35,708 nucleotides of DNA from Phycisphaeraceae bacterium (GTDB taxonomy: Bacteria > Planctomycetota > Phycisphaerae > Phycisphaerales > Zrk34): positions 1-35,708 of the forward strand of contig JANQHK010000015.1 in the NCBI GenBank assembly GCA_028282685.1. The letters run 5' to 3'. Shown one piece after another: positions 1 to 7,420 of the stretch (within the stretch, counting starts at the first letter, position 1; the number at the start of each line of letters is the position of its first letter). The notes under the pieces are model-generated. The model searched no databases. It saw nothing but the letters and a program-made list of their open reading frames with translations, and was not told where the DNA came from. A program made the position numbers and the translations under genes.

Positions 1-90
1 CATACTCCGCCGGATTCGGGCGTTGTGCGGACCGCTTCCTCACGGGCGCGGCTCGTACAAGCCCGGCATGAATGACGCAAGATGCTCTAA

Positions 91-176
91 TGGCCGAGGT
101 GGGACTCGAACCCACACCCGGGGTGAACCGGAACGGATTTTGAATCCGTCGCGTCTGCCAATTCCGCCACTCGGCC
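91..176 (-). tRNA. tRNA-Leu (anticodon CAA)
   Basis: Read on the minus strand, the sequence folds into a complete 86-nt tRNA. A 7-bp acceptor stem starts GGCCGAG and closes with CTCGGCC. There is a D arm, an anticodon stem ACGGA/TCCGT around the loop TTCAAAA (anticodon CAA, reading UUG leucine codons), a long class II variable arm, and a T arm with GTTCGAGTC. The long variable arm fits leucine tRNA. The 3' CCA is not encoded, so it must be added after transcription. Confidence 0.97.
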
Positions 177-186
177 GGTGCTCCGC

Positions 187-214
187 ATTCTATTGCCCCG
201 CGTCGGATTTTCAA
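187..214 (-). promoter_or_regulatory. Promoter of tRNA-Leu
   Basis: On the minus strand TTGAAA (214-209) and TAGAAT (192-187) are separated by 16 bp, and the -10 box ends 10 nt before the mature tRNA 5' end. Both boxes resemble the housekeeping sigma consensus. The promoter lies just past the stop codon of the upstream leftward gene, so the tRNA probably has its own transcript. Confidence 0.5.
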
Positions 215-219
215 ACGGG

Positions 220-1281
220 TCAGCCGACCAGCGCTTGTTTGTAGTACCACCACCACGCCGCGATCTCGCGCGCCATAGCGTAGGGCAGCCAGCGGCTGCG
301 CCGCCAGACGCGCTGCGCCGGGACGGTGTACACCTGCACGCCCGCCCGCAGGTAGGCCAGCTTGATACGCGGCAGATGATAGAAATGGCTGACCGCCAGC
401 ACGCGGTTGTATTGATACCGCTCGAACAGGGTCACGGTGTTGGTCACGGTGGAGGCGGTGTTCAGGCCGACCGGATCGCAGACGATCGCCGATTCGGGCA
501 CGTCCAGTTGCCGGGCGAGGTTCAGCATGGCGTCGGTCTCGTTGATTTCGCCGCGCGTCGGCCCGCCGGAAAAAATCAGTTGCTTGACGGCGCCCTCGTG
601 GTAGAGACCGCAGGCGGTGCGCACACGCTCGGACAACGGGGCTGAGCAGCGGCCGTCCGGGTAGGCCAGGCATCCGAAGACGACGGCGGCATCGGCGGGG
701 CGACGGTAATCGGTCATGCCGAACGCCACCATCTGCGCCACCGGAAACACCAACCCGCTGAACATCAGGCAGATCATCGCCAAGCCGCGATGCAGACGCG
801 GCGGAGCGGCCATCGGGCGACGCGCCATCCAACCGATCCAACCCAACAGCCCCACCACCGCCAGCGATAACGGCAGCGGGCAGCCGCTGTCGATTCGGCC
901 CCAGCCCAGCAACGTGAAGAAAACGGTCGCGTTGCTGATCGCCGCCAGACCCAGCAGCCAGAACAGCATCAGCGTGATCCGTCTTCGCCGCCGTCCCATC
1001 ACCGGGCGCACGGCGTAGCCCATCGCGGCCAGACCGAACACCGCCAACAGACCCTCTTCCATGAATCGGGGAACAAAACGCAGGTCCACCCACCACAGGT
1101 TGGCATGAAAGGCCGGCTCGCCCCGCGCCGCAGCCAGGTTCAGCAGCGTGAATCCGCCCAGCGCCGGCGCCAACGTGCGCGCCACGGTCACAGGCCACGC
1201 GCGATGACGCGGCTTGGCGCCCGCATCGGGCGCATCCATCGTGTCCGCAGTCAATGCATGCATAACGTCCCGACTTTTCAT
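220..1281 (-). CDS. YdcF/SanA-type DUF218 membrane protein
   Basis: 353 residues. The N-terminal half holds about five hydrophobic segments (roughly residues 30-190). The C-terminal half (about 195-335) is a DUF218 domain: an AVVFGC strand, SERVRTACGLY, an FSGG turn, an acidic NETDAM stretch, a TASTVTN motif and a VSHFYHLPR motif, all typical of YdcF/SanA/ElyC proteins. Members of this family act at or near the membrane and some affect envelope or peptidoglycan precursor metabolism, but the reaction is not settled, so I assign none. The start at 1281 is the furthest upstream ATG; residue 7 is another possible start. It follows the ferritin gene by 45 bp in the same direction and could be co-transcribed. 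Confidence 0.8.
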   Translation of the reverse strand: MKSRDVMHALTADTMDAPDAGAKPRHRAWPVTVARTLAPALGGFTLLNLAAARGEPAFHANLWWVDLRFVPRFMEEGLLAVFGLAAMGYAVRPVMGRRRRRITLMLFWLLGLAAISNATVFFTLLGWGRIDSGCPLPLSLAVVGLLGWIGWMARRPMAAPPRLHRGLAMICLMFSGLVFPVAQMVAFGMTDYRRPADAAVVFGCLAYPDGRCSAPLSERVRTACGLYHEGAVKQLIFSGGPTRGEINETDAMLNLARQLDVPESAIVCDPVGLNTASTVTNTVTLFERYQYNRVLAVSHFYHLPRIKLAYLRAGVQVYTVPAQRVWRRSRWLPYAMAREIAAWWWYYKQALVG

Positions 1282-1326
1282 CGGCCGGGAGTTGAAGTGA
1301 GCATGATTATGCTGTTCGGTGCGGCC

Positions 1327-1821
1327 TTACGAACCTTCGCGGCTGCCGAGACGCCCGTCGAACATCAACAGGCCGGCCGGGTTGTCCTGGATCATGTCCA
1401 GTTGGGCGAGGATGTCGGCGAAGCTCTTTTCTTCCTCGACCTGCTCGTCGATGAACCATTGGAGCATGATCTGTGCGGGGTAGTCTTTGGCGCCCAGGGC
1501 GGCTTCGTAGAGCTTGTTGATGTTGGCGGTGTTGCCCTGTTCGAGTTTCAAGCCGTTCTCAAAGACATCGCGCACGTCCTTGAAGGTGTTGTTGGGTTTG
1601 GCGATGGCTTGGTAGGTGACGTTTCCGCCGCGGTCGAACACGTGCTCGTAGATTTTCATTGCGTGTTCGTATTCTTCGAAGGCCTGCTTGCCCATCCACT
1701 TGGCGCAGCCGGTCAGGTTGGCCTGCTCGAGCCACGCGGCCATGGCCATATAGGCGTACATGGCGCCGAGTTCGTAGTTGATTTGGTCGTTGAGGGCCTG
1801 TTCCAGTTCCTTGCTGAGCAT
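1327..1821 (-). CDS. ftnA: Non-heme ferritin (FtnA-like)
   Basis: 164 residues, the usual length for bacterial ferritin. It stores iron by oxidising Fe(II) at a di-iron ferroxidase centre and depositing ferric mineral inside a 24-mer cytoplasmic shell. The ferroxidase ligands fall at the E. coli FtnA positions: Glu17 (NYELGAMY), Glu50 and His53 (FEEYEH), Glu94, Gln127 and Glu130 (DEQVEEEKSF). No bacterioferritin heme methionine context is evident. The reading frame stays open to 1935, but the ATG at 1821 is chosen because AAGGTGG lies 6 nt upstream and the family begins MLSKELEQAL. A Fur-like inverted repeat lies about 100 bp upstream (1920-1934), consistent with iron control. Confidence 0.93.
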   Translation of the reverse strand: MLSKELEQALNDQINYELGAMYAYMAMAAWLEQANLTGCAKWMGKQAFEEYEHAMKIYEHVFDRGGNVTYQAIAKPNNTFKDVRDVFENGLKLEQGNTANINKLYEAALGAKDYPAQIMLQWFIDEQVEEEKSFADILAQLDMIQDNPAGLLMFDGRLGSREGS

Positions 1822-2147
1822 GACATCCACCTTGTCGGTTCGTTGTTCGGGGTGTTGCCGCCGCGACGGCCCGGCGGGCGTTCGCCGATAGTTTAGCCGA
1901 TCGCGCGGATATAATCCTGTGAGACTGTTTCTCATTTACCCAGACTAAACCTGTCTTCCTCCATGGTCACTGACCTTCGTACGAAGTCAACGTCTGCTTC
2001 CCGTTGCGACCTACCGAACCTGCGGCTCCTCCGCCGGGCGAAGGGCGGCTGTCGTCGGGCGCGGGCAGCACCACCGGGTGCGGCGGTTGCTGGAGCGGCT
2101 CTCCCCGCGCCACGGGTGGGTTTTTTTTTGCATGCGCGGCTTTCGAC
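1822..2147. other. Intergenic region between ferritin and membrane-protein genes
   Basis: About 326 bp separate two leftward genes. It contains the Fur-like repeat at 1920-1934, a plus-strand TATAAT at 1910-1915 with no gene to serve, a GC-rich stretch (about 2020-2115), and a run of nine T at 2121-2129. I see no convincing terminator stem next to the T run and no gene with a ribosome binding site. Confidence 0.6.
1920..1934. promoter_or_regulatory. Fur-like inverted repeat upstream of ferritin
   Basis: TGAGACTGTTTCTCA is a 7-1-7 inverted repeat. It matches the classical Fur core TGATAAT-N-ATTATCA at 10-11 of 14 positions. It lies in the region from which leftward ferritin transcription should start; a weak -10-like TATATC sits at 1913-1908. 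Assignment to Fur or another metalloregulator is inference from the match and the adjacent ferritin. Confidence 0.4.
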
Positions 2148-3797
2148 CTACGGTTCGATGAGCGGCAGGCGGAACACGAGATCGCCGACTCGCTCCATGG
2201 TGATCGGTTCGCGGTGGATCGGTTCGCCGCCGTCGTCTTTCAGATCGGCGCCGATGCTGTAGAGCACCAGCATCCCGCCACGCTGGATGAGTTTGAACGG
2301 CAGGCCGGTGAAGGGATCGTTGGGGACTTGCTTGAGGTATTGCGGGGCCAGGTCGCCCAGGGCCGGGGGGTATCGGCCGTGCTGCTGCGCATACCGCGTC
2401 ATGGCCAGGGCGATGCGTGCGGCGTTGTGCCGGGCGTCGGCCTCCTCGAAGTACTGCGCCGCCGTCATCAGTGCCGGGAAGATCATCACGGTCATCAGAC
2501 CCTGGCCGGTGGTTTCGAACTCGCGCTGGATCTGCATCAATTTCGGCGAGGCCTGCCACCACGGCCTGGCGCAGGCCAGTTGCGTTTGATGCATCACACG
2601 CCGAAAACTGACCAGGTCGTCGGGAAGGATAAAGACGCGGTAGATCGGCGCCACGCCTGGCGCTTTGAGTATGGCGTTCTGGTCATGATCCAGCAGGCGA
2701 GCGAGGTGGCGGCCGGAATCCGACCCGAAATCGCTGAACGTCGACAGTCCGTGCGCTTCCTGCATCTTGAAACAGCGTTGGATCGCCCGGTGGTAGCTGA
2801 CCATGGCCTGAAGTTCGATCGTCTGCACCGCTTTGGGGCTCTGGACGGGATCGTTCAGAACCTCCTCCAGAAGCTGCACGGCCATGTGCTCGAGGGAAAC
2901 CGCCGTCAGCCCGACGATGAGAATCGGTTCGCGCTGCATATGCTCGGCCATGCGGAAGATGGCGTTGAGGTTTTCGGCAATGCGCTGCGTGTGCCCGGTG
3001 GCCAGCGCATGGCGGGCCTCGATCGCCAGCATCTGCGCGCCGTTGCGGAAGCGGTTCAGTTCCGGGACGAGCATTTTCACGCTGGGACTACCGTAGTCGC
3101 GCTCGAAATAGCAGTCGGGCAGAGCGGAGGCCCGGCGCAGCAGTTGGAGGGTGGGGCCGTGCTCGTCGATCAGTGCGGTGACCGAGGCATCGGTCCAATC
3201 GAAATCCCCGGTGGCGCGGTCGGGATTGATCTGGTCGATCAGAGCCAGCCAGTGCTCGGGCGGATCGTCATCCTGTTGCCACATGCGCGCAAAGGCCTGC
3301 TCGTAGATCAGGGCGGCGTTATGACGATCGGCCACGCGCGGCGGCGCCACGCTCAACGCCAGCGCTCCCGCCTCGGCATGCGCTGTCGCCAGGCGTGCTC
3401 GCATCGACAGGTCCAGGTTCCAGAATGTGAACACCCCCAGCGTCACCGCCACCAGCCAGCCCAGCCACAAGCGACCGGTTGGCCAGCGACCAAACGCCCG
3501 CGCACGCTCAGGTGAGACGCGCCGAAATCCCAGGATCAGGCAGAACAGCAATCCCGCCGTGCCGGCGATCGTCAACAGCACCATGCCCAGGTACGGACCG
3601 CTGAACACGTGATACCGGATCCGCACCTCGGCCAGGCCCACGGTGATCCCGGCGATGCACACCAGGGGCAGGCCGGCGGCGGCGAAGACCATCACCCCGC
3701 GCCATACCGCATTGCGATGTTTGCTGACGGCCAGGACCGCCGCCACAAGCAGCAGATACGCTGCCAACGCTTCGAACCAGAGTAAGACGTAACCCAT
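2148..3797 (-). CDS. Membrane protein of unknown function with pseudopilin-like C-terminus
   Basis: 549 residues; I do not recognise a named family. Four hydrophobic segments occupy about residues 1-25, 34-57, 69-89 and 105-125. A long soluble alpha-helical region follows (about 130-465). The last roughly 80 residues (ARIALAMTRYAQQHGRYP, then PNDPFTGLPF, then LYSIGADLKDDGG) resemble the C-terminal region of type II secretion major pseudopilins, where DPF-G and GxDGxxxDDG patterns form a calcium loop. The pilin N-terminal helix is absent, so this is not a pilin. The frame is open to 3881, but the ATG at 3797 has a GGGAG ribosome site about 6 nt upstream and starts directly in the first membrane helix. 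It is divergent from the sulfatase, 82 bp away. Proteins with this layout are common unknowns in planctomycetes (recollection). Confidence 0.75.
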   Translation of the reverse strand: MGYVLLWFEALAAYLLLVAAVLAVSKHRNAVWRGVMVFAAAGLPLVCIAGITVGLAEVRIRYHVFSGPYLGMVLLTIAGTAGLLFCLILGFRRVSPERARAFGRWPTGRLWLGWLVAVTLGVFTFWNLDLSMRARLATAHAEAGALALSVAPPRVADRHNAALIYEQAFARMWQQDDDPPEHWLALIDQINPDRATGDFDWTDASVTALIDEHGPTLQLLRRASALPDCYFERDYGSPSVKMLVPELNRFRNGAQMLAIEARHALATGHTQRIAENLNAIFRMAEHMQREPILIVGLTAVSLEHMAVQLLEEVLNDPVQSPKAVQTIELQAMVSYHRAIQRCFKMQEAHGLSTFSDFGSDSGRHLARLLDHDQNAILKAPGVAPIYRVFILPDDLVSFRRVMHQTQLACARPWWQASPKLMQIQREFETTGQGLMTVMIFPALMTAAQYFEEADARHNAARIALAMTRYAQQHGRYPPALGDLAPQYLKQVPNDPFTGLPFKLIQRGGMLVLYSIGADLKDDGGEPIHREPITMERVGDLVFRLPLIEP

Positions 3798-3838
3798 GAC
3801 ATGCTCCCGGGTTGTTTCGCAGCATGCGGCGCGGCAGT

Positions 3839-3871
3839 CGGATGCACGGACGGTAACGCATCCGCTATAAT
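3839..3871 (+). promoter_or_regulatory. Sulfatase -10 box with adjacent 7-bp inverted repeat
   Basis: A perfect TATAAT lies at 3866-3871, leaving 8 nt before the ATG at 3880, so transcription would begin at or almost at the start codon. No ribosome binding site is present. A perfect inverted repeat CGGATGC (3839-3845) and GCATCCG (3858-3864) with a 12-bp spacer ends 1 bp before the -10 box and covers the -35 position, where no good -35 hexamer is visible. The arrangement suggests a regulator-dependent or repressed promoter (inference). Confidence 0.45.
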
Positions 3872-3879
3872 CGGTCACC

Positions 3880-5733
3880 ATGAAACGACTCCTATTCTAC
3901 ATCGGACTGATCGTGCCGGCGGGACTTGCGCTGTCCGGCTGCGCCACGGAACTCACCACTTCGCCGGATGCGCAGCCGCCCAATGTCATCCTCGTCCTGA
4001 CCGACGACCAGGGCTACGGCGATCTGTCCTGCCACGGCAATCCCATTCTGAAAACGCCGAACATGGATCGGTTGTACGCCCAGAGCGTGCGGCTGACGGA
4101 TTTTCACGTCGATCCCTGCTGCTCGCCGACGCGGGCGGCGCTGCTCAGCGGACAGTACAGCGATCGCACCGGCGTCTGGCACACGATCCTGGGCCGATCC
4201 ATCATGCGCACCGGGACGCCCACCCTGGCCGACCTGTTCGGGCGCGCCGGGTATCGCACGGCGTTGTTCGGCAAGTGGCACCTCGGCGACAATTATCCCT
4301 ATCGTCCGCAGGACCGCGGCTTCGATGAAGTGCTTGAATTCGGCGCCGGGGCCATCGGAAACATGCCGGACTACTGGCGGAACGATTACTTCGATGACAC
4401 CTACCACCGCAACGGCAAACCCGAATCGCAACAGGGCTACTGCAATGACATCTGGTTCGATGAGGCCATCCGCTTCGCCAGGGACAATCGCAACCGGCCG
4501 TTTTTCTGCATGGTGGCCACCAACCTGCCGCATTATCCTTTTTTTGCGCCGCAGGAACTGATCGATCGCTTCAAGACGGTCACGGATGACCAGAAGCTGC
4601 GGGCCTATTACGCCTGCCTGGCCAGCATCGACGACAACCTCGGCAAGCTCATGGCCGCGCTGGAGCAACAGGGCCTGGCCCGGAACACGATTCTGATCTT
4701 CATGTCCGACAACGGCGCCGATCCCTGGGTCGGACCGATCCGCACCGATGACAACCATTTCGTGACCAGCGGATACAACGCGGGCATGCGCGGCGGCAAA
4801 ATCAGCGAATACGAAGGGGGCCATCGTGTGCCTTGTTTCGTCCGCTGGCCCGCTGGAGGAATCGCAGGCGGCCGCGATGTCGATCAACTGACCGCCCACT
4901 TCGACTGGATGCCCACGCTCATCGAGGCCTGCGGTCTGGACAAGCCGCGGAAGACGCCGCTGGACGGTCGTTCGCTGCTGCCGCTGTTGCAGGGCAAGGC
5001 GACGAACTGGCCGGATCGCACGGTGTTTGTTCATAACCAGCGCGTCGATTTTCCGGTCAAGGGCAAAAACTACCAGGCCATGACCGGCCGCTGGCGCATG
5101 GTCAACGGCGCCGAACTCTACGACATCAAGGCCGACCCGGGACAGAAGCACGATGTCGCTGCGGCACACCCGCAGGTGATGAAACAACTGCGCACCGAGT
5201 ACGACCGATGGTGGGCGAGTTTGCATCCGGCGCATCAACAGTACACGGTGATTCCGGTCGGCGATCCGGACGCCAACCCCACCCGGCTGACCGCGCACGA
5301 CTGGCACGGCGCGCCGTGTTGGGACCAGTCCCATGCGAAGCGTGGCGCGCTGCGAACCGGCACGTGGGTGATCGACGTGGTGCGCGACGGGGAATACGCC
5401 GTCGAACTGCGCCGCTTTCCGCCTGAAGCGGATCTGCCGATTCAAGGTGGGGGAGAAGCCGGTCAAAAGCGCGCGGTGAGCCAGGCCGAGTTAAAGATTG
5501 GGCAGTTGACCACCGTGAAAATGCTCGGTGAATCGGTGACGGTGGTGCGCTTCCACGTGGGGCTGCGCAAGGGCGTGACGTGCCTGTCGGCGACATTTTC
5601 CGATGGCGGCGAAATCAACATGGGCGCCTTTTATGTCACCCTCGAGCGCACGCGCGACGCCTCACAAAAGGACCTGGAACGCTACCGCCCCAGCGATCCG
5701 GATAAAGTGGTCCGTCCACCGAAAACCGAATGA
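3880..5733 (+). CDS. Arylsulfatase-type sulfatase lipoprotein
   Basis: 617 residues. It is predicted to hydrolyse sulfate esters, probably on sulfated polysaccharides or glycans, outside the cytoplasmic membrane. The signal peptide ends in a lipobox L18-S19-G20-Cys21. The alkaline-phosphatase fold follows: metal-binding TDDQGYGD (Asp42, Asp43), the formylglycine motif Cys81-Ser-Pro-Thr-Arg85 followed by AALLSG, GKWHLG (Lys132, His134), TNLPHYPF and a late SDNGADP metal motif. After the catalytic domain come about 140 extra residues of unknown role. The Cys type needs a formylglycine-generating enzyme or anaerobic maturase; neither is encoded here. The exact substrate cannot be read from sequence. 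No ribosome binding site is seen and the -10 box lies 8 nt away, suggesting a leaderless mRNA. Confidence 0.92.
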   Translation: MKRLLFYIGLIVPAGLALSGCATELTTSPDAQPPNVILVLTDDQGYGDLSCHGNPILKTPNMDRLYAQSVRLTDFHVDPCCSPTRAALLSGQYSDRTGVWHTILGRSIMRTGTPTLADLFGRAGYRTALFGKWHLGDNYPYRPQDRGFDEVLEFGAGAIGNMPDYWRNDYFDDTYHRNGKPESQQGYCNDIWFDEAIRFARDNRNRPFFCMVATNLPHYPFFAPQELIDRFKTVTDDQKLRAYYACLASIDDNLGKLMAALEQQGLARNTILIFMSDNGADPWVGPIRTDDNHFVTSGYNAGMRGGKISEYEGGHRVPCFVRWPAGGIAGGRDVDQLTAHFDWMPTLIEACGLDKPRKTPLDGRSLLPLLQGKATNWPDRTVFVHNQRVDFPVKGKNYQAMTGRWRMVNGAELYDIKADPGQKHDVAAAHPQVMKQLRTEYDRWWASLHPAHQQYTVIPVGDPDANPTRLTAHDWHGAPCWDQSHAKRGALRTGTWVIDVVRDGEYAVELRRFPPEADLPIQGGGEAGQKRAVSQAELKIGQLTTVKMLGESVTVVRFHVGLRKGVTCLSATFSDGGEINMGAFYVTLERTRDASQKDLERYRPSDPDKVVRPPKTE

Positions 5734-6005
5734 TTGTTTCGCGTGGCGGTTGCATCGGGGGGCTGTAGATCCAGCGCTTACATAAAACAAACATGAAAAT
5801 AACTTGCAATGGCCGAGATGGTTTTGTAGAGTTATCCTATTGACTTATCTGTATGGGGGAAGTTCCAGAGAGATATAGGTTAAGAAGTCACGCGTAGCTC
5901 AATCGCTGTTGCTAGGCATGACGTACCAGGGCCGAACTACCGGTGCAGGTTGTCTGCTGCGCCGAAAGTCGGCAGGGTCATTCCCACTTATAGAAGGAGT
6001 TGGAA
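5734..6005 (+). other. AT-richer leader of the SBBP/PEP-CTERM gene
   Basis: This 272-bp gap is AT-richer than its surroundings, like the gene downstream. A possible promoter is TTGCAA (5804-5809), a 17-bp spacer and TAGAGT (5827-5832), which would give a leader of about 165 nt. Near the end a short hairpin GCCGA/TCGGC forms just after 5959. A strong ribosome site AAGGAG (5994-5999) sits 6 nt before the ATG. I do not recognise a known riboswitch. Confidence 0.35.
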
Positions 6006-7334
6006 ATGGGATCTCGTCACACACTTCATGTATCCGCGATTGCACTGGTTTTTGGATTGTCATTTTCTGCGTTTGGTGAAGCGCCCTACCAGATTGAATG
6101 GGCAAGGCAGTTCGGTACGGGTGAGTGGGATGACGGTCGATCTGTTGCCGTAGATGGCATGGGCAATGTATACGTCAGCGGCTGGACAAATGGCGATCTC
6201 GGGGGGACGAATGCAGGTAGCTCAGATGCATTTTTAACCAAGTACGATCACTTGGGCAACCTACTCTGGATGCGTCAAGTTGGTACTGATGAGATTGATT
6301 ACAGTACCTCTGTTGCGTTGGATGCCTCAGGAAATGCGTACATTACTGGTTACACCTTTGGAAGTCTTGCCGAAGCGAATGCCGGTGCAGCCGATGCATT
6401 CTTGATTAAGTACGATTCTTTAGGCAATCAGCTTTGGTCGCAACAGATTGGTGCAATTAGCGGGGATGTCAGTCATGCAGTTGCTGTAGATAGTCTGGGC
6501 AACGTATATATCAGTGGCTATACCTACACCGATCTCGCAGGCACAAGCGCCGGAGGACAAGATGCATACCTTATTAAGTTCGATAGTTTGGGAAACCATC
6601 TTTGGTCAGAGCAGATCGGTACGAGCAGCGGAGACCAGAGTTGGTCGGTCGCTGTCGACGGAACGGGCAACGCATATATCAGTGGCAGGACCGCTGGCAG
6701 CCTCGGGAGGCCGAACGTAGGTAGTCAGGATGCATTCCTTGTTAAATATGACAGTTCAGGCAATCTACTGTGGTCGCAACAGATTGGAACGTCTGAATGG
6801 GATCAGAGTATGGGTGTTACGACAGATAACACAGGCAACCTCTATATTGGTGGCTCAACCAGAGGCAACCTCGGAGGGCCGGACAACGGTGATATGGATG
6901 TGTTCCTGACTAAAATCGATTCTTCAGGCAATGAGTTGTGGTCGCGGCAGATTGGCACTAGCGATTTGGATCGCGGTTGGTCAGTCGCAGTGGATGGAGC
7001 AGGTAACATTTTCATCAGCGGCGATACCGAAGGCGATCTCGGAGGACCAAATACGGGCAATAAGGATGCGTTTCTAGCCAAGTTCGATAGCTCGGGAAGT
7101 CTTCTCTGGACACAGCAGATTGGTTCGACACAATTAGATCAGAGTTGGACTGTGACTGTAGATGGCTCAGGAAATGCCTATATTACCGGGCAAACAAGGG
7201 GCAATCTCGGAGGGCCGAATGCTGGCGATTATGACGCCTTCCTGGTGAAGTATTCCCCCATCCCCGAGCCGGCCACGCTGCTCTTTCTGGGCGCGGGTGG
7301 CCTGTTGGCGATGCGGCGCAAAGCCAAGGTATGA
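6006..7334 (+). CDS. SBBP-repeat beta-propeller protein with PEP-CTERM anchor
   Basis: 442 residues. A Sec signal peptide (about 1-29, ending FSAFGEA) precedes seven tandem units of about 52 residues. Each carries an SVAVDGxGNxYISG core, a G-x-LGG-x-N-x-G turn, DAFLxKYD and LLWxxQIG, the SBBP (seven-bladed beta-propeller-like) pattern. The protein ends with PEPATLLFLGAGGLLAM and RRK, a PEP-CTERM signal processed by an exosortase, so it should be exported and either surface-anchored or released. No exosortase is in this window. The ATG at 6006 is fixed by AAGGAG 6 nt upstream. Base composition is unusual: 28 of 60 bases are G or C at 6301-6360 against 44 of 60 at 7261-7320, the PEP-CTERM part. 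The substrate or binding partner is unknown. Confidence 0.9.
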   Translation: MGSRHTLHVSAIALVFGLSFSAFGEAPYQIEWARQFGTGEWDDGRSVAVDGMGNVYVSGWTNGDLGGTNAGSSDAFLTKYDHLGNLLWMRQVGTDEIDYSTSVALDASGNAYITGYTFGSLAEANAGAADAFLIKYDSLGNQLWSQQIGAISGDVSHAVAVDSLGNVYISGYTYTDLAGTSAGGQDAYLIKFDSLGNHLWSEQIGTSSGDQSWSVAVDGTGNAYISGRTAGSLGRPNVGSQDAFLVKYDSSGNLLWSQQIGTSEWDQSMGVTTDNTGNLYIGGSTRGNLGGPDNGDMDVFLTKIDSSGNELWSRQIGTSDLDRGWSVAVDGAGNIFISGDTEGDLGGPNTGNKDAFLAKFDSSGSLLWTQQIGSTQLDQSWTVTVDGSGNAYITGQTRGNLGGPNAGDYDAFLVKYSPIPEPATLLFLGAGGLLAMRRKAKV

Positions 7335-7365
7335 ATTGATCTTCAATGATCCGGATAACAAGTAA

Positions 7366-7393
7366 AAACCCTCGAGCCGCGGCCCGAGGGTTT
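7366..7393. terminator. Bidirectional intrinsic terminator between convergent genes
   Basis: A 9-bp perfect stem AAACCCTCG (7366-7374) and CGAGGGTTT (7385-7393) encloses a GC-rich 10-nt loop. On the plus strand it is followed by TTTGTTT. On the minus strand the stem runs into five T. It lies between the rightward SBBP gene and the leftward aldolase gene and can serve both. Confidence 0.75.
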
Positions 7394-7420
7394 GTTTGAT
7401 TCAGGGGGTGTGTCCGGATA

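Noticed and set aside
2020-2135. Short Arg/Ala-rich minus-strand frames beginning at an ATG before the nine-base A run
   Set aside because: The two frames differ only by slippage in the homopolymer, neither has a ribosome site, and the composition is that of GC-rich spacer.
6130-7250. Regularly spaced similar DNA segments that could suggest a CRISPR array
   Set aside because: The period is about 156 bp, in frame, degenerate at the DNA level, and encodes SBBP protein repeats.
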